Assembly: GCA_910583965.1 (NCBI GenBank)
Contig: CAJUAE010000005.1
Span: 17,637 to 81,636, forward strand
From: an uncultured Lachnospiraceae bacterium
Lineage (GTDB): Bacteria > Bacillota > Clostridia > Lachnospirales > Lachnospiraceae
Reading direction: 5' to 3'
DNA: 64,000 nt
Positions 43,571-51,768 of the stretch are shown here, piece by piece. Each line of letters begins with the position of its first letter. Position 1 is the first letter of the stretch. The translations under genes and the position numbers were made by a program. The notes below the pieces were generated by a model that saw only the letters and a list, made by a program, of their open reading frames with translations, had not been told where the DNA came from and ran no database searches.

Positions 43571-43723
43571 ATGAACGAGAAGATATATAAGACAATGGGG
43601 CGTTCTGGTGCGCTTTCAATTGTGTTGGGCGTGATATCTATTGTTGTGGGGCTTACAAGCGGGGTGATGCTTTTGGTAAGTGGGGGCAGGCTTTTGGCAG
43701 GCAAGTCTAAGATATTATACTGA
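43571..43723 (+). CDS. small hydrophobic protein, 50 residues
   Basis: The ORF starts MNEKIYKTMGRSGALSIVLG and continues with a hydrophobic, glycine-rich segment (VISIVVGLTSGVMLLVSGGR), then LLAGKSKILY. One or two membrane passes are possible. GGAGGGGA lies 5 bases upstream of the ATG, better than many confirmed genes. It follows pyrE by 25 bases and is followed by a terminator-like hairpin. No function is known to me. The ribosome site and amino-acid pattern argue for a real gene. Confidence 0.65.
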   Translation: MNEKIYKTMGRSGALSIVLGVISIVVGLTSGVMLLVSGGRLLAGKSKILY

Positions 43724-43760
43724 GCGTCGGATAAATCTGCCACTTAGTATCATGTGATAT

Positions 43761-43792
43761 GCACAGCCACATGAGGAATTATGCCGCTGTGC
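43761..43792 (+). other. hairpin in the pyrE-DUF6142 gap
   Basis: GCACAGC (43761-43767) and GCTGTGC (43786-43792) form a perfect 7-bp stem. It is the first of several stacked hairpins in the gene-free stretch 43724-43976. Confidence 0.5.
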
Positions 43793-43807
43793 GGTTGTGG
43801 ATGGCGC

Positions 43808-43846
43808 GATACTCACGGCGGATTTTATCTGCCGTGAGTATCTTTT
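43808..43846 (+). terminator. terminator-like hairpin after the pyrF-pyrE unit
   Basis: GATACTCACGGC (43808-43819) and GCCGTGAGTATC (43831-43842) form a perfect 12-bp stem with an 11-base loop, followed by only four T. Confidence 0.6.
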
Positions 43847-43853
43847 GCGGCGT

Positions 43854-43875
43854 GGGCATTTCATACGAAATGCCC
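43854..43875 (+). other. perfect short hairpin
   Basis: GGGCATTTC-ATAC-GAAATGCCC is a 9-bp stem with a 4-base loop. It lies between the terminator and a truncated copy of the 60-nt repeat. Confidence 0.5.
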
Positions 43876-43882
43876 ATTTCCC

Positions 43883-43937
43883 ATGCACGTGGGCACCTAA
43901 AGGAAAACGAATCGCACGAGTAAGAATAAACTTATCC
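43883..43937 (+). repeat. truncated copy of the 60-nt structured repeat
   Basis: ATGCACGTGGGCACCTAAAG followed by GAAAA matches the reverse complement of the repeat at 60541-60600 over its first 25 bases with few differences. It then jumps to GCACGAGTAAGAATAAA, matching the DNA beyond the first repeat copy. The internal hairpin is missing. Confidence 0.55.
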
Positions 43938-43976
43938 TTTGTTTGATTGCCATATAGACGATGGAGGAATTGAGAT

Positions 43977-44306
43977 ATGTTTCGGATTTTTGGTAGAAAA
44001 GGTTATATTTTTACAGACAAGAAAAATCCAAGATGGGGTATTATGTCATCAATATTAGGATTGATTGCATGTAGTTCTGTCTGTATAGCGGTTTATTTAA
44101 CTTTTTTAAATAAGGGGGAAGCGCTAATGCAGTATGGAGTTGTGATTGTTCTTGTTATGATCTATGCTGTGGCGGGACTAGTGTTGGGAGTACGCTCATT
44201 GATGGAAAAGGATATTTTTCGTTTTTTCCCAATTGTTGGTATTATGCTAAACCTGCTGGCGATATTAGCTAGTGGCGGTATATTTTATTTAGGCGTAATA
44301 AATTGA
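43977..44306 (+). CDS. DUF6142-like small membrane protein
   Basis: This 109-residue protein has three hydrophobic segments: GIMSSILGLIACSSVCIAVYL, YGVVIVLVMIYAVAGLVLGV and FFPIVGIMLNLLAILASGGI. It starts with a basic FRIFGRKGYIFTDKKNPRWG. The size and motif order fit the DUF6142 membrane proteins of Lachnospiraceae. The function is unknown. The N terminus is probably cytoplasmic. GGAGGAATTGAG precedes the ATG by about 6 bases. It appears to be a single gene with a terminator at 44312. Confidence 0.8.
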   Translation: MFRIFGRKGYIFTDKKNPRWGIMSSILGLIACSSVCIAVYLTFLNKGEALMQYGVVIVLVMIYAVAGLVLGVRSLMEKDIFRFFPIVGIMLNLLAILASGGIFYLGVIN

Positions 44307-44311
44307 AAAAT

Positions 44312-44354
44312 ACTTCTAAGTCAACAAAAGACACTGCCTAAGAAGTCGTTTTTT
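44312..44354 (+). terminator. terminator after the DUF6142-like gene
   Basis: ACTTCTAAG and CTAAGAAGT pair with one mismatch across a loop of about 18 bases, followed by CGTTTTTTAT. Confidence 0.65.
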
Positions 44355-44369
44355 ATATATTACTATTTG

Positions 44370-44401
44370 TGCTGCCGTTTGGCGGCGGAATGGAGATTAA
44401 G
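44370..44401 (+). promoter_or_regulatory. short leader hairpin before the M29-like peptidase gene
   Basis: GCTGCC-GTTT-GGCGGC (6-bp stem), then GGAATGGAGATTAAGATG. It is preceded by TATTTG, as in the other TATTTGAG leaders, but is more divergent. Confidence 0.45.
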
Positions 44402-46474
44402 ATGGATATTATAACAGAAAGGTATCAGCTTTCCTGCAATCGTATCAAAGAGATTGTTACAACACAGGAAGTGGCTGAGAATTACAAAGAGTTTTTTCAG
44501 AGAACAGCAAATTTTATTTTGATGGTGGTAAATACATGCGATAACAGAAGTAAAATTGTGGGACTTGAAGCGCTGCGTGCAGAAAATAAAGCATTGTATA
44601 ATGATATTCTCGACGAGCAATATAATAATAGTTATGCAAATCCTTCCTATTCTTGCGCGCAGTTTGGACAGGAAATGGGCAGATTGCTGTCCTTTTTATA
44701 CACGGAAATTCGAGCGATGATACCATATGCCTTTGAACAGGATTTTGAGGAGATGGTCATTCGGATGGAACTTTTCGTGGAGATTTACTATGCATTTTCG
44801 CACGCGGAATCAGAGAAAACGCTTATGGCATTGCCAGAGGAAGCGGCAATTCCTAATTTAGAGGATATTAAAGATACTCTGTATTGGTTTGTGAGTGATT
44901 ATTCGGAGACTTCTTGTGGGCGCAGAATCCGCAATTTAGTTGATGCAGATTGCGATTTTGCAGTTCGTATTGTGATGGATAGCGACTTGAGTGATTTGCG
45001 CTATTTGTATCATTATGGGGAGTATGTATCGCCAGATGTGGAAAAAATGGCATTGTATTTAAATTCATTGCCAGAGGAACGGATTCAACTGATGGCAGAT
45101 ACTTATACAGAAGGGTATCGGATTGGTTTCGCCAAGGCACATATCAATCTTGATAAAAAGGAAACTGTAGATTTGCATTATATGTTAGGCTTTGAGCGCG
45201 TGGTGCGGGCAGCAATTGCAAATTTTGCAAAAATGGGATTAAAACCAACGATATATCGGTGTGAGAACAGTATTTTCAATAAAAATGTTGTGCGTAAGAG
45301 GGGATATTTTGGAGCAGATGCAAACAAGCAATATTTATATGACCACAAAGATGATATAGCACTGTTTCTTGACAAGAAATTGGTAAACAGGAATCTTGAG
45401 GTGTTGAAGCTCGCCTATGAGGCAGTAAAGGAAAAAGCTGCGGTCTATGCTGGCCCAGCGGTCATTGAAGTTTTTGGTGAGACTCCGTTTACGCCAAAAC
45501 CAAAGAGTACGACGTGTAGTCTCAATGCAGAACAGCAGAAATTGTCCGCAGAATTAAGAGGCGCGTCCGCAGATATTACAAGCAAGTATATTAATCCAGC
45601 AGAGCGTAGCTTTACAATTATCGCATTTCCTGTTCCTGGCATTGGTGAACAGTTTGGGGAAATTTTTGATGAGACCATTCGATTAAATACATTGGACTAC
45701 AAAACCTATGAGCGCATACAGGCTAAGATAATTGAGACGCTCAACAAGGCAGAATATGTGCAGATTAAAGGGATGAATGGAAATCGAACAGATTTTCGGA
45801 TAACACTTTATCCAATTGCGGACCCTGAAAAAGAAGCGATATTTGAAAATTGTGTTGCAGATGTCAATATTCCTGTCGGTGAGGTGTTTACATCACCAGT
45901 GCTTGAAGGAACCAATGGAAAACTTCACGTCAGTCGTGTTTTTTTGAATGAATTGGAATATCATAATTTAGAGATTGATTTTCAAGATGGTATGATTGTA
46001 GATTACAACTGTACAAATTTTGAGGATGCAGCGCAAAATAAAGACTATATTAAGGCAAATGTACTTTTTCATTATGATACACTTCCAATTGGAGAATTTG
46101 CGATTGGCACAAACACAACGGCGTATATGACTGCGAAAAAGTATGATATTGCAAGGCTTTTCCCAATACTAATTGCAGAGAAAACTGGACCGCACTTTGC
46201 CGTCGGGGATACTTGTTATGCGAGAAGTGAGGATGTTCGAGTTTATAATGAGGATGGAAAGGAAGTTATTGCGAAGGAAAACTCTATTTCCAGACTGAGA
46301 AAGACGAACCCATCTAAGGCATATTTTGCATGTCACACAGATATTACAATTCCATATGACGAGTTGGGAAGCATTGTTGCGTATGACCGTAGTGGTGTTG
46401 CATATCCTATTATTGAGTGCGGAAGATTTGTGTTGGCAGGCACAGAGGAACTCAATGATGCTTTGGAAAGTTAG
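44402..46474 (+). CDS. M29-family aminopeptidase with long N-terminal extension
   Basis: The C-terminal 380 residues show M29 (AmpS/thermophilic aminopeptidase II) features: NIPVGEVFTSPVLEGTNG (first metal Glu), PIGEFAIGTNTTAY (second Glu), KTGPHFAVGDTCY (His) and CHTDITI (His-x-Asp). These proteins are dimetal exopeptidases that remove N-terminal residues. At 690 residues it is far longer than the usual 410. The first 300 residues are helical and unassigned (YQLSCNRIKEIVTTQEVAENY onward). ATG 44402 is 6 bases after GGAGATTA; upstream ATGs at 44369 and 44390 are inside the leader hairpin. The substrate is unknown. Confidence 0.82.
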   Translation: MDIITERYQLSCNRIKEIVTTQEVAENYKEFFQRTANFILMVVNTCDNRSKIVGLEALRAENKALYNDILDEQYNNSYANPSYSCAQFGQEMGRLLSFLYTEIRAMIPYAFEQDFEEMVIRMELFVEIYYAFSHAESEKTLMALPEEAAIPNLEDIKDTLYWFVSDYSETSCGRRIRNLVDADCDFAVRIVMDSDLSDLRYLYHYGEYVSPDVEKMALYLNSLPEERIQLMADTYTEGYRIGFAKAHINLDKKETVDLHYMLGFERVVRAAIANFAKMGLKPTIYRCENSIFNKNVVRKRGYFGADANKQYLYDHKDDIALFLDKKLVNRNLEVLKLAYEAVKEKAAVYAGPAVIEVFGETPFTPKPKSTTCSLNAEQQKLSAELRGASADITSKYINPAERSFTIIAFPVPGIGEQFGEIFDETIRLNTLDYKTYERIQAKIIETLNKAEYVQIKGMNGNRTDFRITLYPIADPEKEAIFENCVADVNIPVGEVFTSPVLEGTNGKLHVSRVFLNELEYHNLEIDFQDGMIVDYNCTNFEDAAQNKDYIKANVLFHYDTLPIGEFAIGTNTTAYMTAKKYDIARLFPILIAEKTGPHFAVGDTCYARSEDVRVYNEDGKEVIAKENSISRLRKTNPSKAYFACHTDITIPYDELGSIVAYDRSGVAYPIIECGRFVLAGTEELNDALES

Positions 46475-46592
46475 GACTTTGTATTTATTGCAAAGTCTGC
46501 AAAATAGTGTGGGCGCATGACTTGATATTTGCAACAGGAAACGAAAGGTTGAACTGTTGTTACTTTTGATAGGACATGAAAGAAAAAATTTG

Positions 46593-46621
46593 TTGACGTA
46601 TTGGGCTATTGTTTGTAAACT
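46593..46621 (+). promoter_or_regulatory. promoter of the purE operon
   Basis: TTGACG at 46593-46598, a 17-base spacer and TAAACT at 46616-46621. The 37-base leader ends in GGAGG. I see no purine riboswitch. Confidence 0.65.
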
Positions 46622-46658
46622 ATAGGAAAAGAAGTAATTTTTTGGTTGGAGGTTTGTT

Positions 46659-47168
46659 ATGGCACAAGTTGGTATTGTGATGGGTTCCGATTCGGATATG
46701 CCTGTTATGGCGAAGGCTGCGGAGATATTGGATAAACTTGGGATTTCTTATGAGATGCGAATTATCTCGGCACATAGAGAGCCAGATGTATTTTTTTCTT
46801 ATGCGAAGACTGCAGAGGAGAAAGGTTTTAAGGTGATAATTGCAGGGGCAGGAATGGCAGCGCATTTGCCAGGAATGTGTGCGGCAATCTTCCCAATGCC
46901 TGTGATTGGCATTCCAATGCACACAACTTCGCTTGGAGGACGAGATTCTCTGTATTCTATCGTACAGATGCCATCTGGAATACCCGTAGCGACAGTGGCA
47001 ATTAACGGTGGAGCAAATGCGGGACTGCTGGCGGCAAAGATTCTTGCGACATCAGATAACACATTGCTTGAAAAGATAAAGGACTATGCTGTAGATCTTG
47101 GAGAACAGGTGATGAAAAAAGATGCAAAGTTACAGGAGATAGGATATCAAGAGTACTTGAAAAAGTAG
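46659..47168 (+). CDS. purE: N5-carboxyaminoimidazole ribonucleotide mutase
   Basis: The protein (169 residues) has VGIVMGSDSDMPVM, ISAHREPDVFFSYA, IAGAGMAAHLPGMCA and GIPMHTTSLGGRDSLYSIVQMPSG, the full class I PurE set. It moves the carboxyl group of N5-CAIR to make CAIR in purine synthesis. GGAGG precedes the ATG by 7 bases. It starts an operon purE-purM-purN-purD with gaps of 16 bases or less. No purK lies beside it, so either purK is elsewhere or N5-CAIR arises differently. Confidence 0.97.
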   Translation: MAQVGIVMGSDSDMPVMAKAAEILDKLGISYEMRIISAHREPDVFFSYAKTAEEKGFKVIIAGAGMAAHLPGMCAAIFPMPVIGIPMHTTSLGGRDSLYSIVQMPSGIPVATVAINGGANAGLLAAKILATSDNTLLEKIKDYAVDLGEQVMKKDAKLQEIGYQEYLKK

Positions 47169-47184
47169 TATAAGGGAGGAAAAT

Positions 47185-48210
47185 ATGGATTACAAGAATG
47201 CAGGTGTAGATATTGAAGCCGGATATCAGTCCGTGGAGCTTATGAAACAGTATGTGAAAGAGACAGTTAGACCGGAAGTACTTGGTGGGATTGGCGGTTT
47301 TTCGGGTGCTTTTTCTATGGAGAAATTTAAGAAGATGGAAAAACCGACTTTGGTTTCTGGTACAGATGGAGTTGGAACAAAGATTAAACTGGCATTTTTG
47401 CTGGATAAACATGATACCGTGGGAATTGATTGTGTTGCTATGTGTGTCAATGATATTGCCTGCGCGGGTGGTGAACCATTATTTTTCCTTGATTATATTG
47501 CATGTGGCAAGAATGAGCCTACGAAGATTGCGACGATTGTAAAGGGTGTGGCAGAAGGTTGCAAACAGTGCGGTGCCGCGTTGATTGGAGGCGAAACTGC
47601 AGAACATCCAGGATTGATGCCAGAGGAAGAATATGACCTTGCAGGGTTTGCGGTAGGCGTAGTGGATGAAAAAGATCTTATTACAGGTGCCGATCTAAAG
47701 GCCGGTGATGTGTTGCTTGGAATTGCGTCAAGCGGCGTACACAGCAATGGTTTTTCTCTTGTCAGAAAAGTGTTCGATATGACGAAAGAAAGTCTAAATA
47801 CGTATTATGAGGAGCTAGGAAAGACACTTGGAGAGGCGTTGATTGAACCAACCATTATCTATGTGAAAGCACTACAGAATGTTAAGGAAGCAGGTGTTCA
47901 GATTAAGGCGTGCAGTCATATTACAGGTGGAGGATTTTACGAGAATGTTCCACGTATGCTCCACGACGGAGTACAAGCTGTGATTAGAAAAGACAGCTAT
48001 GAAGTTCCGGCGATATTTAAATTATTACAGAAAAAAGGTGCGATAGAAGAACATGTAATGTACAATACGTACAATATGGGTGTTGGAATGATTCTGGCAG
48101 TAGATCCTATCAATGTGGAGAAAGCGATGGAAGCCATCAAAGCTTCTGGGGAGACTTGTTATGTGATTGGTGAGATACAAGAAGGTGAAAAGGGAGTAAC
48201 GATATGCTAA
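47185..48210 (+). CDS. purM: phosphoribosylformylglycinamidine cyclo-ligase (AIR synthetase)
   Basis: The protein of 341 residues has VSGTDGVGTKIKLAF, GIDCVAMCVNDIACAGGEPLFF, ALIGGETAEHPGLM, ASSGVHSNGFSLVRKV and HITGGGFYENVPRML, all typical of PurM. It closes FGAM to AIR with ATP as a dimer. GGAGG precedes the ATG by 7 bases. Its 3' end overlaps purN by 7 bases, so translation is coupled. Confidence 0.97.
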   Translation: MDYKNAGVDIEAGYQSVELMKQYVKETVRPEVLGGIGGFSGAFSMEKFKKMEKPTLVSGTDGVGTKIKLAFLLDKHDTVGIDCVAMCVNDIACAGGEPLFFLDYIACGKNEPTKIATIVKGVAEGCKQCGAALIGGETAEHPGLMPEEEYDLAGFAVGVVDEKDLITGADLKAGDVLLGIASSGVHSNGFSLVRKVFDMTKESLNTYYEELGKTLGEALIEPTIIYVKALQNVKEAGVQIKACSHITGGGFYENVPRMLHDGVQAVIRKDSYEVPAIFKLLQKKGAIEEHVMYNTYNMGVGMILAVDPINVEKAMEAIKASGETCYVIGEIQEGEKGVTIC

Positions 48211-48815
48211 GAGTATGTGTGTGTGTGTCTGGAGGGGGGACGAATCTTCAGGCCCTTATGGATGCGATCGATTCAGAAACTGTTACAAACACACAAATTG
48301 TAAGAGTGATTAGCAACAATAAAGGTGCATATGCATTGGAACGAGCAAAGAAAAAGGATATTGATGCCGTTGTGGTATCCCCAAAGGACTACGAGAATCG
48401 GGAACTCTTTAATGATGCACTTTTACAGAGTGTCGATGAGGCAAAGCCTGATTTGGTTGTATTAGCAGGTTTTTTGGTAGTGATTCCACCAAAGATGATT
48501 CAGAAGTATGAAGGGCGTATCATTAATATTCATCCAGCACTAATTCCCTCATTCTGTGGAAAGGGATATTATGGACTTCGCGTACATGAGGCAGTGCTTG
48601 CACGAGGGGTGAAAGTTACAGGGGCGACTGTTCATTATGTAGATGAGGGAACGGACACAGGACCAATATTATTGCAAAAGGCAGTTGAAGTTCTACCAGA
48701 GGATACACCGCAAACCCTTCAACGGCGCGTTATGGAGCAGGCGGAGTGGATAATACTGCCGCAGGCAGTCAATATGATAGCAAACGGCTATGGAAAGGAC
48801 ATGAGAGACAAATGA
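48204..48815 (+). CDS. purN: phosphoribosylglycinamide formyltransferase
   Basis: The protein of 203 residues contains VSGGGTNLQALMDAI, VVLAGFLVVIPPKMI, IINIHPALIPSF (Asn and His of the active site) and GATVHYVDEGTDTGPILLQ (catalytic Asp). It transfers a formyl group from 10-formyl-THF to GAR. ATG 48204 overlaps the end of purM and is preceded by AAGGGAG. Its TGA overlaps the ATG of purD. Confidence 0.97.
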   Translation: MLRVCVCVSGGGTNLQALMDAIDSETVTNTQIVRVISNNKGAYALERAKKKDIDAVVVSPKDYENRELFNDALLQSVDEAKPDLVVLAGFLVVIPPKMIQKYEGRIINIHPALIPSFCGKGYYGLRVHEAVLARGVKVTGATVHYVDEGTDTGPILLQKAVEVLPEDTPQTLQRRVMEQAEWIILPQAVNMIANGYGKDMRDK

Positions 48816-50095
48816 AAGTTTTAATCGTAGGAAGTGGCGGACGGGAACATGCGATTGCGACAAGTGTACAAAAAAGTCCAAAGGTGGATCAAATCTATTG
48901 TGCTCCTGGAAATGCAGGCATTGGACAGATTGCAGAATGCGTTCCAATTGGTGCCATGGAATTTGACAAACTTGTGGCATTTGCAAAGGATAAACAGATC
49001 GATCTCACAATCATTGGTATGGATGACCCGCTGGTGGGTGGACTGACGGACATGTTTGAAGATGCAGGACTCAGGGTATTTGGACCAAGAAAAAATGCGG
49101 CAATATTGGAAGGCTCCAAGGCATTTTCCAAAGATCTCATGAAAAAATACCAAATACCGACAGCAGCTTATGAAACATTTGATGATGCGGACAAAGCGTT
49201 GGCCTATCTTGAGACGGCTGATTTTCCTATCGTATTAAAGGCAGATGGCTTGGCACTTGGAAAAGGTGTGTTGATTTGTCAGTCCCTAGAGGAAGCGAAG
49301 GACGGTGTACGCTCTATCATGTTGGATAAACAATTTGGTGCTGCTGGAAATTGCATGGTCATTGAGGAATTTATGACAGGGCGTGAGGTATCTGTCTTGT
49401 CTTATGTAGACGGGAAGACAATTAAAACAATGACTTCAGCACAAGACCATAAAAGAGCACAGGACGGCGATCAGGGATTGAACACAGGCGGTATGGGAAC
49501 ATTTTCGCCAAGTCCTTTTTATACAGAAGAAATTGATACGTTCTGCCAAAAATATATTTATCAGGCGACAGTTGATGCGATGGCAGCAGAAGGAAGAACA
49601 TTTAAAGGGATTATTTTCTTTGGACTAATGTTGACCCCCAAAGGGCCGAAAGTGCTGGAGTATAATGCACGATTTGGGGACCCAGAAGCACAAGTAGTAC
49701 TTCCGCGTATGAAAACGGATATCATAGAAGTTATGGAAGCTTGTATTGATGGGACATTGGATACAGTTGATCTTCAATTTGAAGATAATGCAGCAGTCTG
49801 TGTAGTACTTGCAAGTGATGGGTATCCTGTTCATTATGATAAAGGTTTGGAGATTAGAGGTCTCGAGCAATTTGAAGACAAAGATGGATATTATTGTTTC
49901 CATGCAGGCACAAAACTTGATGAGAATGGAAAGTTTATTACCAATGGAGGGCGCGTGCTGGGTGTGACAGCCAAGGGAGCAGATTTGAAGGAAGCACGGG
50001 CAAATGCTTATGCAGCTACCGAATGGATAGATTTTGACAATAAGTATATGCGTCATGATATTGGGAAAGCAATTGATGAAGTGAACGGGGAGTAA
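48812..50095 (+). CDS. purD: phosphoribosylamine-glycine ligase
   Basis: The protein (427 residues) has MKVLIVGSGGREHAIA, DDPLVGGLTDMFEDAGLRVFGP, FPIVLKADGLALGKGVLIC, MTSAQDHKRAQDGDQGLNTGGMG and LEYNARFGDPEAQVVLPRM, the standard ATP-grasp PurD pattern. It joins glycine to phosphoribosylamine. The start is ATG 48812, overlapping the purN stop; the frame open to 48746 lies inside purN. The order purM-purN-purD brings together GAR synthesis, formylation and AIR closure; purF, purL and purH are not in the window. Confidence 0.97.
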   Translation: MKVLIVGSGGREHAIATSVQKSPKVDQIYCAPGNAGIGQIAECVPIGAMEFDKLVAFAKDKQIDLTIIGMDDPLVGGLTDMFEDAGLRVFGPRKNAAILEGSKAFSKDLMKKYQIPTAAYETFDDADKALAYLETADFPIVLKADGLALGKGVLICQSLEEAKDGVRSIMLDKQFGAAGNCMVIEEFMTGREVSVLSYVDGKTIKTMTSAQDHKRAQDGDQGLNTGGMGTFSPSPFYTEEIDTFCQKYIYQATVDAMAAEGRTFKGIIFFGLMLTPKGPKVLEYNARFGDPEAQVVLPRMKTDIIEVMEACIDGTLDTVDLQFEDNAAVCVVLASDGYPVHYDKGLEIRGLEQFEDKDGYYCFHAGTKLDENGKFITNGGRVLGVTAKGADLKEARANAYAATEWIDFDNKYMRHDIGKAIDEVNGE

Positions 50096-50099
50096 AATA

Positions 50100-51698
50100 A
50101 TGAAAGAGAACAAAAGAAACTGGATAAAGCATATATTTGCATTGCTGTTATTCTGCAGTATATTAAGTGTTGGAATAATAAGCTTTGCTGATGGACAGGG
50201 AACCGTGAAGGTTAAGAGTGCTGCAATCAGAGCATCAGCGGATGCAAAAAGTGAGCAGATTGGAAGTGTGAAGCAAGGAAAAACAGTTGACATTGCTGGA
50301 CAGACAACGGGAAATGACGGCAAAGTTTGGTATCAGGTCTATGTGGATGCCAATACAAAGGGATATATTAGAAGCGATTTATTAGATGTGAAAGACGCTT
50401 CCGCAATTAATACGATTCAGGGCAGTGCATCTTCCTCATCATCCTCTAATTCCTCGACGACAACGGCAACGCCAGTTGATGCCAAGAAGGTTACCGTCAA
50501 AGATAATGGCAGACGTATCCGATCAGGAGCTTCCACCAACCACGGTATTGTGGCGACGGTAAATAAAGGAATGGTATTGACTGTAACCGGTGAAGCACAG
50601 GGCTCAGATGGCAAGTGGTATCAGGTATCTTTTAATCACAATGATAAAGAGGTGACTGGATTTATACGAGCTGATCTTGTGACAACAGATAATGTACCAG
50701 CCGATACAGCAACTTCTGAAATTACGGGAGAACAAAATCCAGAGGAGGAGATGCCGCCCGAGACGGAGCCAGTGGAAGAACCATCTGTGGAGGAACCGCC
50801 AGCACAGCCAGAGCCAGTGCAGAATACAGTTACAATTATGGACACGGATGAGGAACCGCCTTATATATTACCAGGATTTGAACTAGCATCACTCAAAATT
50901 AGTGAGGAGCAAAGTTGTAAAGGATATGCGAACGGAACGTTTATTCTGCTTTATGGGCGAAGACAAGATGGCGAGGAAGGATGGTTTCTTTGTGACAAAC
51001 AAGAAGATGTTTATCAGAGATATGTTTATACTGCGCCAAATGCAAAAGTGCCTAGCAAACTGGAAAGTGGTATTGGACTGATTCCGGTGATTGTGTTGAT
51101 GGTGATTGTTATTATATTGGTGGCAGTAATTGGTCTACTGTTACTTAAACTTCGAGGGACTGGTGGTTCCTACAAGGATGATGATGACGATGAAGATGTA
51201 GAGTATCCAGAGGATGATATTGAGGACCTTGAAGAATTAGAGGAAGAAGAACCAAAACCAGTGCGTCGTCCACAGGGACCACAGCCGGTGCGTCGTCCGC
51301 AGCCAAGTACACCGCAGGGACCACAGCCAGTACGTCGTCCGCAAGGAGGAGGTACATCACAGGAAACGCAGCCAGTGCGTCGTCCACAGGGAGGCAATGC
51401 ACCGCAGGGAGCTCAACCGCCAAGGCGTCCACAGACGCAGCAATTGCCAAGACGCCCACAAGGAGGTGGAATGCCACAGGAACCACAGCCGCCAAGACGT
51501 CCGCAGGGAGGCGGTGCACCGCAAGGAGGTCAGCCGCTAAGACGCCCACAGCCTCAGCAAGGACCACAGCCAGTGCGTCGTCCGCAGCCGCAGGGTGAAC
51601 GCGTTCCAAATGAAAGAGTTCCAAATGAGCGGCCCCAAGGTTATAAAGCGAAGAATCTTTTAGAAGATGACGATATGGATTTTATGGATATAGAATAG
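50100..51698 (+). CDS. membrane protein with two SH3b domains and a cytoplasmic PRRPQ-repeat tail
   Basis: This 532-residue protein has a signal or anchor segment at residues 9-27 (IFALLLFCSILSVGIISFA). Two bacterial SH3 domains follow at about 35-100 and 125-195 (VKSAAIRASADAKSEQIGSV, DNGRRIRSGASTNHGIVATV), which in secreted proteins bind peptidoglycan. Next come an acidic Pro/Glu linker, a globular part and a membrane segment near 325-350 (LIPVIVLMVIVIILVAVIGLLL). The tail has an Asp/Glu run and about ten PVRRPQ- or PPRRPQ-type repeats, ending LLEDDDMDFMDIE. The N-terminal part should be outside and the tail inside. It starts 4 bases after purD and may be co-transcribed. Confidence 0.88.
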   Translation: MKENKRNWIKHIFALLLFCSILSVGIISFADGQGTVKVKSAAIRASADAKSEQIGSVKQGKTVDIAGQTTGNDGKVWYQVYVDANTKGYIRSDLLDVKDASAINTIQGSASSSSSSNSSTTTATPVDAKKVTVKDNGRRIRSGASTNHGIVATVNKGMVLTVTGEAQGSDGKWYQVSFNHNDKEVTGFIRADLVTTDNVPADTATSEITGEQNPEEEMPPETEPVEEPSVEEPPAQPEPVQNTVTIMDTDEEPPYILPGFELASLKISEEQSCKGYANGTFILLYGRRQDGEEGWFLCDKQEDVYQRYVYTAPNAKVPSKLESGIGLIPVIVLMVIVIILVAVIGLLLLKLRGTGGSYKDDDDDEDVEYPEDDIEDLEELEEEEPKPVRRPQGPQPVRRPQPSTPQGPQPVRRPQGGGTSQETQPVRRPQGGNAPQGAQPPRRPQTQQLPRRPQGGGMPQEPQPPRRPQGGGAPQGGQPLRRPQPQQGPQPVRRPQPQGERVPNERVPNERPQGYKAKNLLEDDDMDFMDIE

Positions 51699-51716
51699 AT
51701 ATTTTAAGGCAAAGGG

Positions 51717-51751
51717 ACTTGTCTGATTGTAAAAGTCAGGCAGGTTCTTTT
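51717..51751 (+). terminator. terminator after the SH3/PRRPQ gene
   Basis: ACTTGTCTGA (51717-51726) and TCAGGCAGGT (51736-51745) form a 10-bp stem with two G-T pairs, followed by TTCTTTT. Confidence 0.7.
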
Positions 51752-51768
51752 GCGAAGGGGCGTGAGAA

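Noticed and set aside
43724..43976. Riboswitch before the DUF6142-like gene
   Set aside because: Separate simple hairpins and a repeat remnant, without the joined architecture of a known riboswitch class.
51145..51624. 159-codon antisense ORF in the PRRPQ repeat region
   Set aside because: It arises from the repeated, GC-richer codons of the sense gene; the amino-acid pattern is a mirror of the repeat.
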